From the NCBI GenBank assembly GCA_934589065.1, contig CAKTNN010000059.1, positions 1 to 7,965 on the forward strand: a stretch of 7,965 nt of DNA, read 5' to 3'. A program made the position numbers and the translations under genes. This DNA comes from an uncultured Oscillospiraceae bacterium (GTDB lineage: Bacteria; Bacillota; Clostridia; Oscillospirales; Oscillospiraceae). Every line of letters starts with the position of its first letter. Position 1 is the first letter of the stretch. The notes under the pieces were generated by a model that was not told the DNA's origin, did not search any database, and saw only the letters and a program-made list of their open reading frames with translations. Below are positions 1 through 6,083 of this stretch, piece after piece.

Positions 1-633
1 CACATTACAGCAGGAACTCTGGAACTGGACGCACTGGGCGATATTGGTTCTGAAAAGAGACCCCTCATTATCCGTGTGCCCGGCAGCGCAAAAATCAGCA
101 GCAGGTTTGGCAGCATCTTTGTAAAGAATATTTACACCGTTGCCATGCAGGCACAGCTGCGAGGGTTCGTCAGCATCGTCAGCGACAGATACTTCCGCTT
201 CATGCCCTACGGCTTTGCAAGACTTCGCCCCGAAACCCTGACAGGGGATACCCTCACACTGAAAGAGGTATGGGGCAGCCGCAGCGTTACCGTCAGCGGA
301 CAGGGCCTGGAAGAAATCCAGGGCGACGTCCTCTACCTCTGGGCGCTGGAAGCCGACGGAACCACCCTGACTCACAGCCTACGGCACCTACACCTGAGCT
401 GGGAAACCATCCAGGCCATGAGATCCCAGGGCTACAGCTGGATTCTGTTCCGTGTCGGAAACAGCGTGGCACTGATCCACCTGGCAGCACTGACACAAGG
501 GTACTACCTCATCACCCTGGACCCCGAAAACCAGGAGACCCTCCTCAGTGCCGAACTGGACGGGACCCCCATGCCGTTGCTCCCCAAGGAAATCTTCAGC
601 GCAGCCCTCACGGCCCCCTTAGACAGACCGTAA
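1..633 (+). CDS. 3' end of a protein of unknown function (5' partial)
   Basis: The frame is open from the first base, so this is the C-terminal 210 residues of a longer protein; a GTG at 76 is internal and I see no reason to start there. The stop is TAA at 631-633. The visible part is rich in beta-branched and hydrophobic residues with many short turns. Its beginning, around residues 5-30 (leucine/aspartate-rich stretch, then GDIGSEKRPLIIRV), resembles the repeat units of large filamentous or beta-helical surface proteins, but this is only an impression. No transmembrane segment, LPXTG-like sorting signal or catalytic motif is visible in this part. Codons ending in C are common, somewhat unlike the operon downstream. 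I do not recognise the family and assign no function. Confidence 0.7.
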   Translation, partial: HITAGTLELDALGDIGSEKRPLIIRVPGSAKISSRFGSIFVKNIYTVAMQAQLRGFVSIVSDRYFRFMPYGFARLRPETLTGDTLTLKEVWGSRSVTVSGQGLEEIQGDVLYLWALEADGTTLTHSLRHLHLSWETIQAMRSQGYSWILFRVGNSVALIHLAALTQGYYLITLDPENQETLLSAELDGTPMPLLPKEIFSAALTAPLDRP

Positions 634-661
634 GGCTTCACCTAAGCAACAACCAAGCAAA

Positions 662-693
662 CTGTCCCAACCTCCGCAAGGAGGTTGGGGCAG
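662..693 (+). terminator. Strong hairpin after the first gene, possible terminator
   Basis: Bases 662-675 pair with 680-693 over 14 base pairs (one G-T wobble) around a GCAA tetraloop, 28 bases after the stop codon of the first gene. The stem is strong enough for an intrinsic terminator, but no T-run follows on either strand. It may instead be a transcript-stabilising 3' hairpin or part of a larger structured RNA that ends at 881. Confidence 0.45.
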
Positions 694-853
694 AATATTG
701 AGGCTGCTTCAAATCCCGGTGGAGGAAGAACGAACGTGCCCCCGAGTGACAGGATTCGAACCCTGTCACTCGAGACAACGAAAAGGGGCCACCGGAAAGC
801 GCAATGTCATTAAGATAATGACATAAGGCTAAAGGCCACACCTTCAGAGATTG
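694..853 (+). other. Gene-free stretch dense in inverted repeats
   Basis: No credible coding region lies here. Structure seen by eye: 716-722 can pair with 789-795 (CCGGTGG with CCACCGG), 739-742 with 785-788 (CCCC with GGGG), and nested inside, 743-753 pairs perfectly with 762-772. A further hairpin has stem 804-812 with 816-824 (9 base pairs, AGA loop). With the hairpin at 662-693 and the terminator at 854-881 this could be the 3' region of the upstream mRNA or a small noncoding RNA. I recognise no known RNA family and no convincing promoter inside it. Confidence 0.4.
743..772. repeat. 30-bp nearly perfect palindrome
   Basis: Arms CGAGTGACAGG and CCTGTCACTCG (11 bases each, perfect) flank ATTCGAAC, whose middle TTCGAA is itself palindromic, so only one base pair in 30 (754 with 761) breaks the symmetry. 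The centre resembles a tRNA T-loop read on the minus strand, but no acceptor or anticodon arm surrounds it. It could act as RNA hairpin or as a DNA operator; the sequence does not decide. Confidence 0.6.
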
Positions 854-881
854 AGTGCATCCCGTGCGGGATGCACTTTTT
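854..881 (+). terminator. Intrinsic terminator
   Basis: A perfect 10-base-pair stem (854-863 with 868-877) with loop GTGC is followed by a T-run (877-881, then CT). This is a canonical rho-independent terminator for rightward transcription. It closes the 634-853 region and insulates the promoter at 947-975 from upstream reading. Confidence 0.88.
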
Positions 882-946
882 CTGTAAAAAGAGGCTCAGC
901 GGCCCACCTTTTCTTTTTGAACAGCCTTGGCGCCAAAAGAATGTTT

Positions 947-975
947 TTGACTTTTTTCCTCGGATTTTGTATAAT
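947..975 (+). promoter_or_regulatory. Sigma-A promoter of the dnaD-dnaC operon
   Basis: TTGACT at 947-952 and a perfect TATAAT at 970-975 are separated by exactly 17 bases, giving a predicted start near 981-983 and a leader of about 25 bases before the ATG at 1008. The upstream side is T-rich. No operator-like repeat is obvious around it, so expression is probably constitutive. Confidence 0.85.
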
Positions 976-1007
976 GAACAGAAGAATGTCTATGCGAGGA
1001 TAGTGCC

Positions 1008-1889
1008 ATGGTTGCAGCAAATGTTACGGTTTCGGAAAAGGATATGCGCAAGCTTCTGGGAGCTGCCAGCCCGGAGGCGGCGCTTTTGTATCTATATGTG
1101 AGCAGCGGCAACGATCCCGGAAAGGCGGAGGAAGACCTTCACTTAGGGGCGTCCCGCCTCAGCTGTGCCTGCGCCACGCTGCGGCAACTGGGCCTGTGGC
1201 CTGAGGAACGGGCCAGCCACATAGCTCCCGGGGAGCGGCCTGACTATACGGAGAAGGATGTGCTCTCCACCATGGAGACGGATGCCTCCTTCCGTGGACT
1301 GTATGGCGAGGTGCAGCGTCTGCTGGGCAGAAATCTCAATACGGAGGAACTGAAAATCCTCCTTGGGTTTGTGCGGTACTTAAATATGCCGGCGGACGTG
1401 ATCTCCGTGCTGGTGTGCTACTGTAAGGATCGGGCCCGTCGCCGGGGCAGCAACCGCAATCCCAGCCTGCGCACCATTGAAAAAGAGGCTTATGCCTGGG
1501 CGGAAAAGGGAATCGATACCATCGAGGAAGCATCCGCCTTTATTCAGACCCAGAATATCCGGGCATCCCGGCTGGGGCAGCTGATGAATGTTTTGCAGAT
1601 TCACGGCAGAAGCCTGACTGCGGCAGAAGAAAAGTATGCCCAGAGCTGGCTGGATATGGGCTTTGAGAGTGAAGCGGTTTCCATGGCCTATGAGCGCACC
1701 TGCCTGAATACCGGCGGGCTCAACTGGGCCTATATGAATAAGATTCTCCAGCGTTGGCATCAGGCGGGACTGCATACCGCAAAGGCCATCCGCTCCGGGG
1801 ATCAGAAGGTGCAGGAGCGTCCTGCAGAGCGCAGAGCCTTGGATGACGATGAGGCAGCTGCCATCCAGCGGATGCTCCAGGAGGGATGA
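1008..1889 (+). CDS. DnaD-domain replication initiation protein
   Basis: A 293-residue protein of the DnaD/DnaB family, which in Firmicutes acts at the replication origin or restart sites to open DNA and recruit the DnaC-DnaI helicase complex. Residues 9-70 look like the N-terminal winged-helix oligomerisation part. Two DnaD-like helical repeats follow, near 95-170 and 190-255. The second carries the family signature, here LNWAYMNKILQRW at 238-250, the segment that contacts DNA. The tail (about 256-293) is charged and probably disordered. The start is supported by GAGGA at 996-1000, seven bases before the ATG, and by the promoter at 947-975. It is the first gene of the operon and overlaps the helicase-loader gene, which matches its role. 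Whether it is the organism's main DnaD or a paralogue cannot be told. Confidence 0.87.
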   Translation: MVAANVTVSEKDMRKLLGAASPEAALLYLYVSSGNDPGKAEEDLHLGASRLSCACATLRQLGLWPEERASHIAPGERPDYTEKDVLSTMETDASFRGLYGEVQRLLGRNLNTEELKILLGFVRYLNMPADVISVLVCYCKDRARRRGSNRNPSLRTIEKEAYAWAEKGIDTIEEASAFIQTQNIRASRLGQLMNVLQIHGRSLTAAEEKYAQSWLDMGFESEAVSMAYERTCLNTGGLNWAYMNKILQRWHQAGLHTAKAIRSGDQKVQERPAERRALDDDEAAAIQRMLQEG

Positions 1890-1891
1890 GT

Positions 1892-2881
1892 ATGGGATAC
1901 AGCGCAGAGGTTGTTCGCCGGGCAAGAGCGAGACTTGCCCAGGCAAAGGAGGACCGGGAGTCAGAAAATCGGCAGCACCTGGCCCTTGCATACGAAAAAG
2001 TGCCCCGTATCCGGGAAATTGATCATGAGCTCCGGGTGACGATGGCAAAAACGGCCCAGGCCGCCTTCCTTTCCGGCAGCGACGGGCGGGAGGCGCTCCT
2101 TGCCCTGCGGGAACAGAACCGAGGCTTGCAGCAGGAGCGGGAGCGGCTGGCAAAGGAAAACTTTGAAGAGGGCTTTCTGGACGATACTCCTATATGCACA
2201 ATTTGCGGCGGGAGCGGATATGTGGGCTCTACCATGTGCGAGTGCCTGCGGGAGCTGTGCCGTCAGGAGCAGAAGCGGGAGGTCAGTATTCTCTCCGGCA
2301 GCCGGGACAGCTTTGCCTGTTTTGACTTGAACTACTATCCGGATCGGGTAGACCCCCAATACGGCGTCAGCCCCCGGACGGTTATGGAAAAGAATCTCCG
2401 GGACTGCCGGAATTATGCCTCCTTCTTCTCCTTGAAAAGCGAAAATCTGCTGTTTTCCGGCAATACCGGTTTGGGAAAAACCTTCCTCTCCGGCTGCATT
2501 GCCAGAACCGTGGCAGACCGGGGCTACAGCGTATCCTACGAGACGGCGAGCCACCTGTTTACCAAGCTGGAACGGGCACGGTTTGAACGGGATGAGCAGT
2601 GCCGCCAGGAGACGGAAGCGGCGCTGGCTGCCGATCTGCTGATTGTGGATGACCTGGGCACGGAGATGACCGGGCAGTTTACCAGTGTTGCCCTTTATGG
2701 CCTGATTAATGATCGGCTTCTTGCAGGCAAGCCCACCATTATTTCCACAAACCTGACCACAGAGGATATTTCCCGCCGCTATACCCCCCAGATCGCGTCC
2801 CGGCTGCGGGGGAGCTACCGGCGTGTTCCTTTCCTGGGGGAGGATATCCGCATTCTGAAAAACGGAGGGACAAGAGCATGA
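1892..2881 (+). CDS. dnaC: DnaC/DnaI-like helicase loader ATPase
   Basis: An AAA+ ATPase that loads the replicative helicase onto DNA. Starting at ATG 1892 it has 329 residues. Residues about 8-92 form a charged helical, coiled-coil-like N-terminal part that would bind helicase. Four cysteines follow as C-x2-C-x10-C-x-C (102, 105, 116, 118), a likely zinc site as in DnaI. The ATPase core shows Walker A GNTGLGKT (190-197), Walker B LLIVDDLGTE (249-258), a sensor-1 asparagine in IISTNL (283-288), and a C-terminal arginine-rich SRLRGSYRR segment (303-311) that fits the arginine finger region. An ATG at 1886 would overlap the dnaD stop as ATGA, but AGGAGG at 1879-1884 lies only one base before it and seven bases before 1892, so I prefer 1892. 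Translation is coupled to the DnaD gene. The gene symbol follows the family; dnaI would be equally reasonable. Confidence 0.9.
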   Translation: MGYSAEVVRRARARLAQAKEDRESENRQHLALAYEKVPRIREIDHELRVTMAKTAQAAFLSGSDGREALLALREQNRGLQQERERLAKENFEEGFLDDTPICTICGGSGYVGSTMCECLRELCRQEQKREVSILSGSRDSFACFDLNYYPDRVDPQYGVSPRTVMEKNLRDCRNYASFFSLKSENLLFSGNTGLGKTFLSGCIARTVADRGYSVSYETASHLFTKLERARFERDEQCRQETEAALAADLLIVDDLGTEMTGQFTSVALYGLINDRLLAGKPTIISTNLTTEDISRRYTPQIASRLRGSYRRVPFLGEDIRILKNGGTRA

Positions 2882-3522
2882 AGGTAGGAATTCTCTTTGA
2901 CCTGGACGGAACCCTCCTGAACACCCTGGAGGATCTCCACGATGGGGTAAACTATGTAATGGATGCCCTGGGCTACCCCCGGAGAACCCTGGAGGAGACC
3001 CGGCAATTTGTGGGGAACGGCGCTGCCAGGCTGTTAAAACTATCTGTGCCGGAGGGGGTGGATCCTTCCGAGGCGCTGGAGCGTTTCCAGGAATATTATC
3101 CCGCCCACTGCCGGATCAAAACCGCGTCCTATCCCGGAATCCCGGAGGCGCTGAATGCGTTGGCTGCCCGCTATCCAATCGCAATTGTATCCAATAAGCC
3201 GGATGCGGCAGTAAAGCCCTTGTGTGCCGATTATTTCCCCGGGATTTTTGCCCTGGGAGAGAAGGCCGGCTGTCCCAGAAAACCAAATCCGGAGATGGTG
3301 CGGCAGGCCATGGCAGCCATTGGGGCAGATAGCTGCATCTATGTAGGAGACAGCGAGGTGGATGTGCTTACCGCCCGGAATGCAGGTGTACCCTGCTTGA
3401 GCGTCACCTGGGGATTCCGCAAACAGGAGGAAATCACCGGAGCATCCCGCTTCTGCCACAGTACCCGCGATCTGGTTCCCATGCTGGAAGAAATGGTAGA
3501 GGAGCTTCAAAATGGCAAATGA
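2878..3522 (+). CDS. HAD-family phosphatase, phosphoglycolate phosphatase-like
   Basis: A 214-residue haloacid-dehalogenase-superfamily hydrolase of the Gph/PGP type, usual length for the family. Motif I is FDLDGTLLNT with nucleophile D8 and general acid D10; motif II is the serine of VSNKPD (S105); motif III is the lysine of RKPNPEM (K135); motif IV is GDSEVD (157-162), the Mg-binding acids. A helical cap sits at about 16-80, as in subfamily I enzymes. The likely reaction is dephosphorylation of 2-phosphoglycolate, which arises among other sources from repair of oxidised DNA ends, but related HADs hydrolyse other small phosphate esters or pyrophosphate, so the substrate is inferred. The start ATG overlaps the dnaC stop as ATGA, with GGAGG at 2864-2868 nine bases upstream. 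The gene is in the same operon. Confidence 0.85.
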   Translation: MKVGILFDLDGTLLNTLEDLHDGVNYVMDALGYPRRTLEETRQFVGNGAARLLKLSVPEGVDPSEALERFQEYYPAHCRIKTASYPGIPEALNALAARYPIAIVSNKPDAAVKPLCADYFPGIFALGEKAGCPRKPNPEMVRQAMAAIGADSCIYVGDSEVDVLTARNAGVPCLSVTWGFRKQEEITGASRFCHSTRDLVPMLEEMVEELQNGK

Positions 3523-4087
3523 ATTCTATGCCCTTTTGGGACGGATGCGGAATATCACCCGGTGGGGGTTGATGCGCAATACCTTTTCCGAAAACATTCA
3601 GGAACACAGCCATCAGGTGGCAGTGCTGGCCCACGCCCTGGCACTGATTCGCCGGGATATCCTCCATCTGCCAGGCCCGGATCCGGAAAAATGCGCCGTG
3701 GCGGCGCTGTATCATGATGCGTCGGAAATCCTCACCGGGGATATGCCCACACCCATCAAATATTATAATCCGGAAATCCGCAATGCCTATAAAGCAGTAG
3801 AAAAGGTGGCTGGGGAAAAGCTATTGGATATGCTTCCCCAGGAGCTCCGGGAAAGCTACCGGGACTATGTGCTGGAAAGCGACCGGGAGCTGGAGCCTAT
3901 TGTAAAGGCGGCGGACAAACTGGCAGCCCATATCAAGTGCATCGAGGAGCTGAAGGCCGGAAACAGTGAATTTTCCACTGCAGCTTCCCAAACCCTGGAA
4001 GCTCTGCGGGGGGCACACCGGGAGGAGCTGGACTGGTTCTTGGATCACTGCCTGGAGCCTTTCAGCCGCGACCTGGATCAGCTATAA
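3512..4087 (+). CDS. yfbR: YfbR-like HD-domain 5'-deoxynucleotidase
   Basis: A 191-residue HD-domain phosphohydrolase that resembles E. coli YfbR along its whole length, judged from memory of that protein. YfbR removes the 5'-phosphate from deoxyribonucleoside monophosphates using a divalent metal. Metal ligands are visible as H32 (in SENIQEHSHQVA), H68-D69 (in LYHDASEILTGD) and D135 (in KAADKLAAH). R17 and W18 in NITRWGLMRN match the substrate-specificity residues, and D77 the catalytic-side aspartate. The GDMPTPIKYYNPEI stretch (76-89) is also family-typical. The ATG lies 11 bases inside the HAD gene, with AGAGGAG at 3498-3504 seven bases upstream, so translation is coupled. It is the last gene of the operon. 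Its placement beside replication genes fits a role in limiting or recycling dNMPs, but that link is inference. Confidence 0.88.
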   Translation: MANEFYALLGRMRNITRWGLMRNTFSENIQEHSHQVAVLAHALALIRRDILHLPGPDPEKCAVAALYHDASEILTGDMPTPIKYYNPEIRNAYKAVEKVAGEKLLDMLPQELRESYRDYVLESDRELEPIVKAADKLAAHIKCIEELKAGNSEFSTAASQTLEALRGAHREELDWFLDHCLEPFSRDLDQL

Positions 4088-4090
4088 GTC

Positions 4091-4119
4091 TTGACTGCCG
4101 GGAAAATGTGTGATATCAT
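4091..4119 (+). promoter_or_regulatory. Promoter of tRNA-Leu
   Basis: TTGACT (4091-4096) and TATCAT (4114-4119) are 17 bases apart, and TGA directly before the -10 gives an extended -10 element. Predicted start is near 4126, about 14 bases before the mature tRNA 5' end. It begins just after the yfbR stop codon, so the tRNA is expressed separately from the operon. Confidence 0.72.
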
Positions 4120-4139
4120 TCTTTCCGGTAGTTTCATAA

Positions 4140-4226
4140 GCCGCCATGGTGGAACTGGTAGACACAAGGGACTTAAAATCCCTCGGCCCAAAAACCGTAC
4201 GGGTTCGATTCCCGTTGGCGGCACCA
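4140..4226 (+). tRNA. tRNA-Leu, anticodon UAA
   Basis: The 87-base gene has a 7-base-pair acceptor (GCCGCCA 4140-4146 with TGGCGGC 4216-4222), discriminator A and an encoded CCA at 4224-4226. The anticodon stem AGGGA/TCCCT (4167-4171, 4179-4183) holds loop CTTAAAA with anticodon TAA at 4174-4176, reading UUA and UUG. A variable arm (4184-4198) with a CGG/CCG stem marks the class II type expected for leucine. The T-arm is ACGGG-TTCGATT-CCCGT (4199-4215). Its 3' end is the apparent insertion site of mobile DNA, and the gene appears intact after insertion because the element restored the 3' end. Confidence 0.97.
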
Positions 4227-4227
4227 T
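4218..4227 (+). repeat. Putative attachment-site core, left copy (tRNA 3' end)
   Basis: GCGGCACCAT, the last nine bases of tRNA-Leu plus one T, recurs in the same orientation at 7826-7835. Tyrosine recombinases of integrative elements commonly use tRNA 3' ends as attB and leave such direct repeats at the two borders. The identity is only 10 bases, shorter than usual, so the true core may be longer and eroded. Confidence 0.45.
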
Positions 4228-4240
4228 TTTTGGGGGCGGA

Positions 4241-4276
4241 CACTCGGAGATGAAATGCTCTGAGTGCCCTTTTTTT
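4241..4276 (+). terminator. Terminator downstream of tRNA-Leu
   Basis: CACTCGGAG (4241-4249) pairs with CTCTGAGTG (4258-4266) over nine base pairs with one G-T wobble, an eight-base loop, and seven Ts (4270-4276). It ends tRNA-Leu transcription and lies inside the inferred element, so it was probably brought in with it. The antisense integrase frame reads through it. Confidence 0.82.
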
Positions 4277-4960
4277 GCTCCCAAATGCCAATAATTGCAT
4301 TGGCAGAATTGATTTTGGAATTCTCGTCCAGATGCGTGTAAATATTGGCGGTTGTTCCGATAGTGCTGTGACCAAGCCACGCCTGAATTTCTTTTAAGCT
4401 GACGCCCTGGGAGAATAAAAGTGAAGCACAGCTGTGACGAAGATCATGAAATCTAATGGGGGGCATATTATGCTCCTTAAGAACGGCTGGTACATGAGAG
4501 GACAGATATCCAGGCTTGATCAGTTCACCAAGTTCATTCACATAGATGTATCCAAGATAGTCTTGGCAATAGCAGTTACCACATAGCTTCCTGTTTTCCT
4601 CCTGCTCTGCTTTCATTCTCTTGAGAATCGCTTCAAAAGGAGCAACAAGAGGAAGTGTACGATAGCTTGATTTTGTTTTAGTGGTATCCGCCAGAACCAG
4701 TGTGTATTTGCCATCGATGCGAGTCTCATTGACGGTGTGACGAATGGTAATTGCCTTTTCTTCAAAGTCAATGGCATCCCACCTTAAACCAAGAACCTCA
4801 CTACGGCGTAAACCGTAAAATGAAGCAGCAATTACGCCAAATTCTGCTGGATCGCCTTTGAAGATCTTGAACATCTCCTCAAGCTGTGCAGCGTTATAGA
4901 AATGACCAACAAACTTATCGATTGTCGGCAGTTCAACTTTGTCAGCTGGATTGGTTTGAA

Positions 4961-5956
4961 TCAAATCAGTCTTACATATCTTTGGTTCCTGCTTTGTGGT
5001 TTTTCAGGAATAGTCATTTCTACTAGCCCTTGCTCAATTGCAGGTGTCATATAGTTTTTCCGAAAGGTTTCTTTGGATTTCAGCCCCAGCTTTTCCATAA
5101 TCGCAGAGGCAGTATATGGTACGTCATATTCCATGACGGAAAGCATTCGCCTGACATATTCACTTACACTTGAATCCGCAGTACCGAGCTGGGCAATCAC
5201 CTCGTCAAGGATGCGGCTAATTTGCTTCAGTATAAATTCAATAAAAATGGTGGAATTTCCGTTACTGTGGCACTGGGCGATGGCATCGTAGTATTCACTC
5301 TGAAATTTTTCTATCTGACTTTCTAAGGGAATATACGCAAAAATACTTCTCCAGTTTGACAGAAGTGCAGTATGCCATAGCCTTGCCACACGGCCATTGC
5401 CGTCTGCGAAGGGGTGTATGAAAACAAATTCATAATGGAAAACGGCGGACAGGATCAGCGGATGGATCGTGTTCTGGTTCTGACGCATCCAGTCAAACAG
5501 CTCTTGCATCAGTCTGGGAACCATTGCCGGAGGCGGTGCAACGAAAATACACTGATCACCAGAAAAAACGCCTTCGTTTCCTCTCCGAAACTCCCCGGAT
5601 TCCTGTATCAGATACTGGGTCATTCGTGCATGTGCTTTTTTTAAGTCCGTGATACTGTACGGATCATAGTCCTTTAAACGTTCATAGGCAGCATAGGCAT
5701 TCTTCACTTCTTGAATTTCCTTTTGATCACCGAGAACGATATGACCATTGATTACATCCCGGACTTCCGACAGGGATAAGGAATTGGCTTCAATTTTCAG
5801 CGATGAATGAATGGATTTAATTCGATTGTTTTTTCGTAGATGCGGCATAGATTCCAATTCACGGCGGCTGGTAATCATGCCAACCTTTTCGGAAATGACA
5901 GAGATCAACTCCAAAATCGTATTCGTAATCGTAAAAGGCGGTGTATATTGCTCCAT
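4961..5956 (-). CDS. Fic-domain protein (putative AMP-transferase)
   Basis: A 331-residue Fic/DOC-family protein; most Fic enzymes transfer AMP from ATP to a hydroxyl of a target protein. The core motif is canonical, HPFADGNGRVAR at 181-192, with catalytic H181. The preceding flap region (121-150, ending VAPPPAMVPRLM) also fits. An N-terminal inhibitory helix is suggested by SSLKIEAN (51-58), which resembles the class II (S/T)xxxE(G/N) motif with E56, except that alanine follows the glutamate. The C-terminal part (about 262-331) looks like a winged helix, as in SoFic-like proteins. The start ATG at 5954-5956 has GAGGTG at 5962-5967, five bases away. Only the last two or three codons come from the integrase junction, so the protein appears nearly complete. 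No separate antitoxin gene is adjacent. Composition is clearly more A+T-rich than the left flank, consistent with transfer. The target is unknown. Confidence 0.88.
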   Translation of the reverse strand: MEQYTPPFTITNTILELISVISEKVGMITSRRELESMPHLRKNNRIKSIHSSLKIEANSLSLSEVRDVINGHIVLGDQKEIQEVKNAYAAYERLKDYDPYSITDLKKAHARMTQYLIQESGEFRRGNEGVFSGDQCIFVAPPPAMVPRLMQELFDWMRQNQNTIHPLILSAVFHYEFVFIHPFADGNGRVARLWHTALLSNWRSIFAYIPLESQIEKFQSEYYDAIAQCHSNGNSTIFIEFILKQISRILDEVIAQLGTADSSVSEYVRRMLSVMEYDVPYTASAIMEKLGLKSKETFRKNYMTPAIEQGLVEMTIPEKPQSRNQRYVRLI

Positions 5957-5969
5957 AACGGCACCTCAA

Positions 5970-5997
5970 CTTGCTTATTATCTTGCTTATTATCTTA
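5970..5997. repeat. 12-bp tandem repeat in the fic leader
   Basis: CTTGCTTATTAT occurs twice head to tail (5970-5981 and 5982-5993), followed by CTTA of a third copy. It lies directly upstream of the fic ribosome binding site and overlaps its candidate -10 box. It may be simple slippage or a pair of binding half-sites one helical turn apart. Confidence 0.75.
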
Positions 5998-6020
5998 CCA
6001 CATATTATGAACAACCGCAA
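5992..6020 (-). promoter_or_regulatory. Possible fic promoter
   Basis: On the minus strand TTGCGG (6015-6020) and TAAGAT (5992-5997) stand 17 bases apart. Both boxes are imperfect and the region is A+T-rich, where such matches arise by chance. The position, some 36 bases before the fic start, is right. Confidence 0.3.
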
Positions 6021-6083
6021 TCGAAATTAGAATAATTTCTTAAATTGATTCTCCCACCATATTATGCTAATTTTTCTAATTCC

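Larger units (their letters stand above)
4173..4964 (-). pseudogene. Tyrosine recombinase (integrase), N-terminally truncated
   Basis: The catalytic domain of a phage/ICE-type tyrosine recombinase. From the TTG at 4962-4964 it has 263 residues and keeps every active-site position: R53 in GLRRSE, a lysine in TKTKSSYRTLPL (probably K96), H173 and R176 in HDLRH, H199 in WLGHS, and the nucleophile Y209 in ANIYTHLDE. The arm-binding and core-binding N-terminal domains of this family (roughly 120-160 residues) are missing. The similarity begins at about DLIQTNPADKVELP, the usual linker into the catalytic domain, and the frame is closed a few codons further up by a stop at 5004-5006, with no ribosome binding site before the TTG. 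It abuts and slightly overlaps the end of fic. The last residues (about 235-263) are translated across the terminator and antisense through 54 bases of tRNA-Leu, stopping in the anticodon loop. Probably a non-functional remnant. Confidence 0.85.

Noticed and set aside
76..78. GTG at 76 as the start of the first gene
   Set aside because: The frame is open to the left edge, and no ribosome binding site precedes the GTG.
735..800. Possible tRNA on the minus strand around GGATTCGAACCC
   Set aside because: The T-loop would have eight bases, the surrounding bases give no 7-base-pair acceptor, no encoded CCA at the right place and no anticodon arm. The palindrome explains the sequence better.
634..946. 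CRISPR array
   Set aside because: The inverted repeats are all different from each other and there is no regular direct repeat and spacer pattern.
1380..2153. Long minus-strand reading frame of 257 codons opposite the dnaD and dnaC genes
   Set aside because: It is the complement of two well-supported genes, has proline/glycine/alanine-rich low-quality composition and matches no family I know.
4078..4380. Two overlapping minus-strand reading frames of about 100 codons across the tRNA-Leu region
   Set aside because: They are translations of antisense tRNA and terminator sequence, a frequent source of spurious proteins, with no ribosome binding site.
4961..5956. Toxin-antitoxin pair of FicT/FicA type
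   Set aside because: No small antitoxin gene precedes or follows fic; the inhibitory-like helix is within the protein itself.
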